Assembly (NCBI RefSeq): GCF_009882915.1
Contig: NZ_WTUW01000002.1
Coordinates: forward strand, 382,693 to 446,692
Direction of reading: 5' to 3'
DNA length: 64,000 bases
From: Sneathiella litorea
GTDB lineage: Bacteria; Pseudomonadota; Alphaproteobacteria; Sneathiellales; Sneathiellaceae
Shown in pieces: positions 62,171-64,000 of this stretch. Position 1 is the first letter of the stretch, and every line of letters begins with the position of its first letter. The translations under genes and the position numbers were made by a program. The notes under the pieces are model-generated. The model saw only the letters and a list, made by a program, of their open reading frames with translations, was not told the origin of the DNA and ran no database searches.

Positions 62171-63481
62171 TCAACTCGTCATCATGTTGGGCAGGGCGAG
62201 AATGAGCTCTGGAAAGGCGATCAAAAGGGCCATGATGACGACTTCAGCCGCCAGGAACCAGGATATGCCCTTAAATATCGTTCCAAGTCTCACTTCCTTT
62301 CCGACAACACGGCTCATCACAAAGACATTCATTCCGACCGGAGGCGTCAAAAGTCCAATTTCCAGCATCTTGACCAGGATCACACCCGCCCAGATCTCGT
62401 TAATACCGGCGGATGCAAAAATCGGCAGCAGAATTGGCAGTGTCAGCAACATGATCCCCAGCGTGTCGAGAAACGCGCCAAGGATTAGATAGAGAACGCA
62501 ACAAATGAGGATGATGAGGATCGGGTTTGTCGTCAGGCCGGTTATGTGGTCTGACAGAAATGCCGGCAAGCCGGTGAGCGCGAGATACTGCGATAGCAGC
62601 GAGGCACCAATGGCGATCAGGAAAAGAGCGCCCGATGTCGTCGCCGTTTCGATCGCTGCTTCACGTAGTTCTGACATCCGGAAGGATCGTTGTGACCAGG
62701 CGACCAACCCGGTTGCAATTGCGCCCACGGCTCCCGCCTCGGTGGCCGTCGCAATGCCGCCATAAATGGCTCCGACCATGGCTACTGCGATCACGGCAAC
62801 CGGCCACACCCGCTTCAGGCTGCTAAACTTGTCACTTAGTGTTACACCGCTCAGGTCAGAACGTGGCGCCAGTTTAGGAGAAATAGTACAGCGGGTGAAA
62901 ATCATGACGGCATAGACCACCGTCGTCAGCAACCCCGGTACGACGCCCGCTATCAGCATCTTACTGACGGAAACTTCCGCAAAAAGTGCATAGATGACCA
63001 TGATGATGCTCGGTGGAATCAACGCCCCGACGGTCCCGACAGCGGCGGCGCAACCTGTGGCCAATCCCTTGTCATAGCCCTGCCGCAGCATTTCTGGCAC
63101 GGCAATCCGGCCCATGGCGGCGGTGGTTGCAAGGCTCGACCCACAGATAGCGGCAAATCCTGCTCCGGCAAAACTTGTGGCGATTGCCAACCCACCAGGT
63201 AATCGACCAAACCATAATCGCATGGATTTATAGAGTTCCGTCGTTATCCCTGCACGCGAAGCAACTGCACTCATCAAGATGAACATGGGTACTGCCGAGA
63301 ATGTCCAATGAGAGACAAAGTCTACCGGTATCGACCGCAAGGCTCCCATAGAAGGCCCGAAACCCCGCAAGTACCACAATCCGCCAAAGGCGACGCTCAG
63401 CAATGCAATTCCAATAGGTACGCGAATACCCAACATCACCACAAGGATGACCATACTTATAATGCCGGCTTCTACGCTCAT
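62171..63481 (-). CDS. TRAP transporter large permease (DctM)
   Basis: 436 residues, about twelve transmembrane helices. FAAICGSSLATTAAMGRIAVPEM, VGTVGALIPPSIIMVIYALF and GLLTPPVGMNVFV are DctM signatures. Overlaps the small permease stop by ATGA. Confidence 0.93.
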   Translation of the reverse strand: MSVEAGIISMVILVVMLGIRVPIGIALLSVAFGGLWYLRGFGPSMGALRSIPVDFVSHWTFSAVPMFILMSAVASRAGITTELYKSMRLWFGRLPGGLAIATSFAGAGFAAICGSSLATTAAMGRIAVPEMLRQGYDKGLATGCAAAVGTVGALIPPSIIMVIYALFAEVSVSKMLIAGVVPGLLTTVVYAVMIFTRCTISPKLAPRSDLSGVTLSDKFSSLKRVWPVAVIAVAMVGAIYGGIATATEAGAVGAIATGLVAWSQRSFRMSELREAAIETATTSGALFLIAIGASLLSQYLALTGLPAFLSDHITGLTTNPILIILICCVLYLILGAFLDTLGIMLLTLPILLPIFASAGINEIWAGVILVKMLEIGLLTPPVGMNVFVMSRVVGKEVRLGTIFKGISWFLAAEVVIMALLIAFPELILALPNMMTS

Positions 63482-64000
63482 ACCCCACCCTCCTCAGTCA
63501 AAGCCGATGCTTCATCGTCTTTAACCTGGTCATCAAAATCCTTTCCTGGTTGCAGGAGCTGCACGACCAGAACGCAGAGCATTGCGACAACGCCGAGGAA
63601 GGCAATCCAGCGCGCGGGCCAGACAGGAATATCCATCGTTCCGGTTTCAACCAATTCGCCAAGGCCCATCTGACGTATCGCCATATCCATAAGGGCCCAG
63701 GCAAAGTAACTCAGAACAATTAGTGTCAGGAGGTTGGCAATCACACGGAATACCCTATTGGCCCACTCCGGCAGCACCGCAAGAAGGATATCAACTGAAA
63801 CATGTTCTCCTTTTCGCTGGACATAGGCCCACGGAACGAAGGCGACGATCACCATATAAAAATGAGATACAATTTCGACAGTTCCGTCCAATGTTGCGGA
63901 AAACAGGCCTCGCACGACAATCCCGGCAGCGACATGAAGGCACATTAGGATGACAGTGAAGGCTGCAAACCAGATTGTTGTTTGCGCCAAGGCGTCGGAC
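63478..64000 (-). CDS. TRAP transporter small permease (DctQ), 5' end beyond window
   Basis: At least 170 residues with four transmembrane helices; FVPWAYVQRKGEHVSVDILL is a DctQ pattern. The frame is open to the window edge. A TTG at 63990 could be a start, but the first helix begins only four residues later, so the true start is probably a few codons beyond the edge. Pairs with the large permease. Confidence 0.85.
   Translation of the reverse strand, partial: SDALAQTTIWFAAFTVILMCLHVAAGIVVRGLFSATLDGTVEIVSHFYMVIVAFVPWAYVQRKGEHVSVDILLAVLPEWANRVFRVIANLLTLIVLSYFAWALMDMAIRQMGLGELVETGTMDIPVWPARWIAFLGVVAMLCVLVVQLLQPGKDFDDQVKDDEASALTEEGGV

Noticed and set aside
1-64000. tRNA, rRNA, CRISPR arrays, insertion sequences, prophage
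   Set aside because: No cloverleaf-like sequence, rRNA motif, regularly spaced repeat, transposase or phage gene was seen on either strand.

Overview
The window is a stretch of bacterial chromosome, most likely from a marine, flagellated alphaproteobacterium of the Rhodospirillales/Sneathiella kind. I infer this from the CckA phosphorelay kinase beside flagellar genes, three CtrA-type TTAA-N7-TTAA boxes, an alphaproteobacterial SOS box at recA, the eukaryote-like NADP isocitrate dehydrogenase, and the abundance of TRAP transporters and phosphonate genes. No tRNA, rRNA, CRISPR array, transposase or phage gene was seen.

Layout. 1-7.9 kb: housekeeping genes (Atm1-type ABC exporter cut by the left edge, LysM/Ig-like membrane protein, two secreted c-type cytochromes, a LOG-family protein, icd, recA). 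8.3-14.1 kb, minus strand: flgB-flgC-fliE-fliQ-fliR-flhB-cckA. A DJ-1-like gene separates this from a plus-strand flagellar set at 15.2-18.3 kb (FlhB C-terminal homologue, small unknown, fliO, fliP, an EndoU-type nuclease, a small YacL-like protein, a second FlgC-like rod protein). Putative CtrA boxes precede the flagellar transcription units, linking them to CckA. Then come a phosphopantetheinyl transferase and a hemerythrin-like gene under a perfect FNR-type box.

19.8-34.5 kb is a phosphonate catabolic region. It holds a 2-aminoethylphosphonate ABC transporter, the hydrolytic route (PhnW transaminase, phosphonoacetaldehyde dehydrogenase, PhnA phosphonoacetate hydrolase), a LysR regulator, and an oxidative route (TmpA-like 2-oxoglutarate dioxygenase plus PhnZ/TmpB-like HD diiron oxygenase). 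The oxidative genes sit with a dimethylglycine/sarcosine-dehydrogenase-like flavoprotein and a choline-kinase-like protein. Together they suggest use of both 2-aminoethylphosphonate and its N-methylated forms as P, N and C sources. PEP carboxylase follows.

37.8-47.3 kb is an AT-richer glycan island: WbqC, GtrB-like glycosyltransferase, two methyltransferases, a NeuD-type acyltransferase, a glycosidase-like propeller, GtrA flippase, a WecE-type sugar aminotransferase, a large polytopic membrane protein and a PhyH dioxygenase. It looks like synthesis and membrane transfer of a modified amino sugar.

47.6-64 kb is a catabolic region on the minus strand: a DUF3604 protein, a succinate-semialdehyde-dehydrogenase-like enzyme and a TRAP transporter with a LysR regulator, then a crotonase, acyl-CoA synthetase, a PimC/PimD-like acyl-CoA dehydrogenase pair and a second TRAP transporter cut by the right edge. 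It probably imports and CoA-activates organic acids whose identity cannot be read from the sequence.
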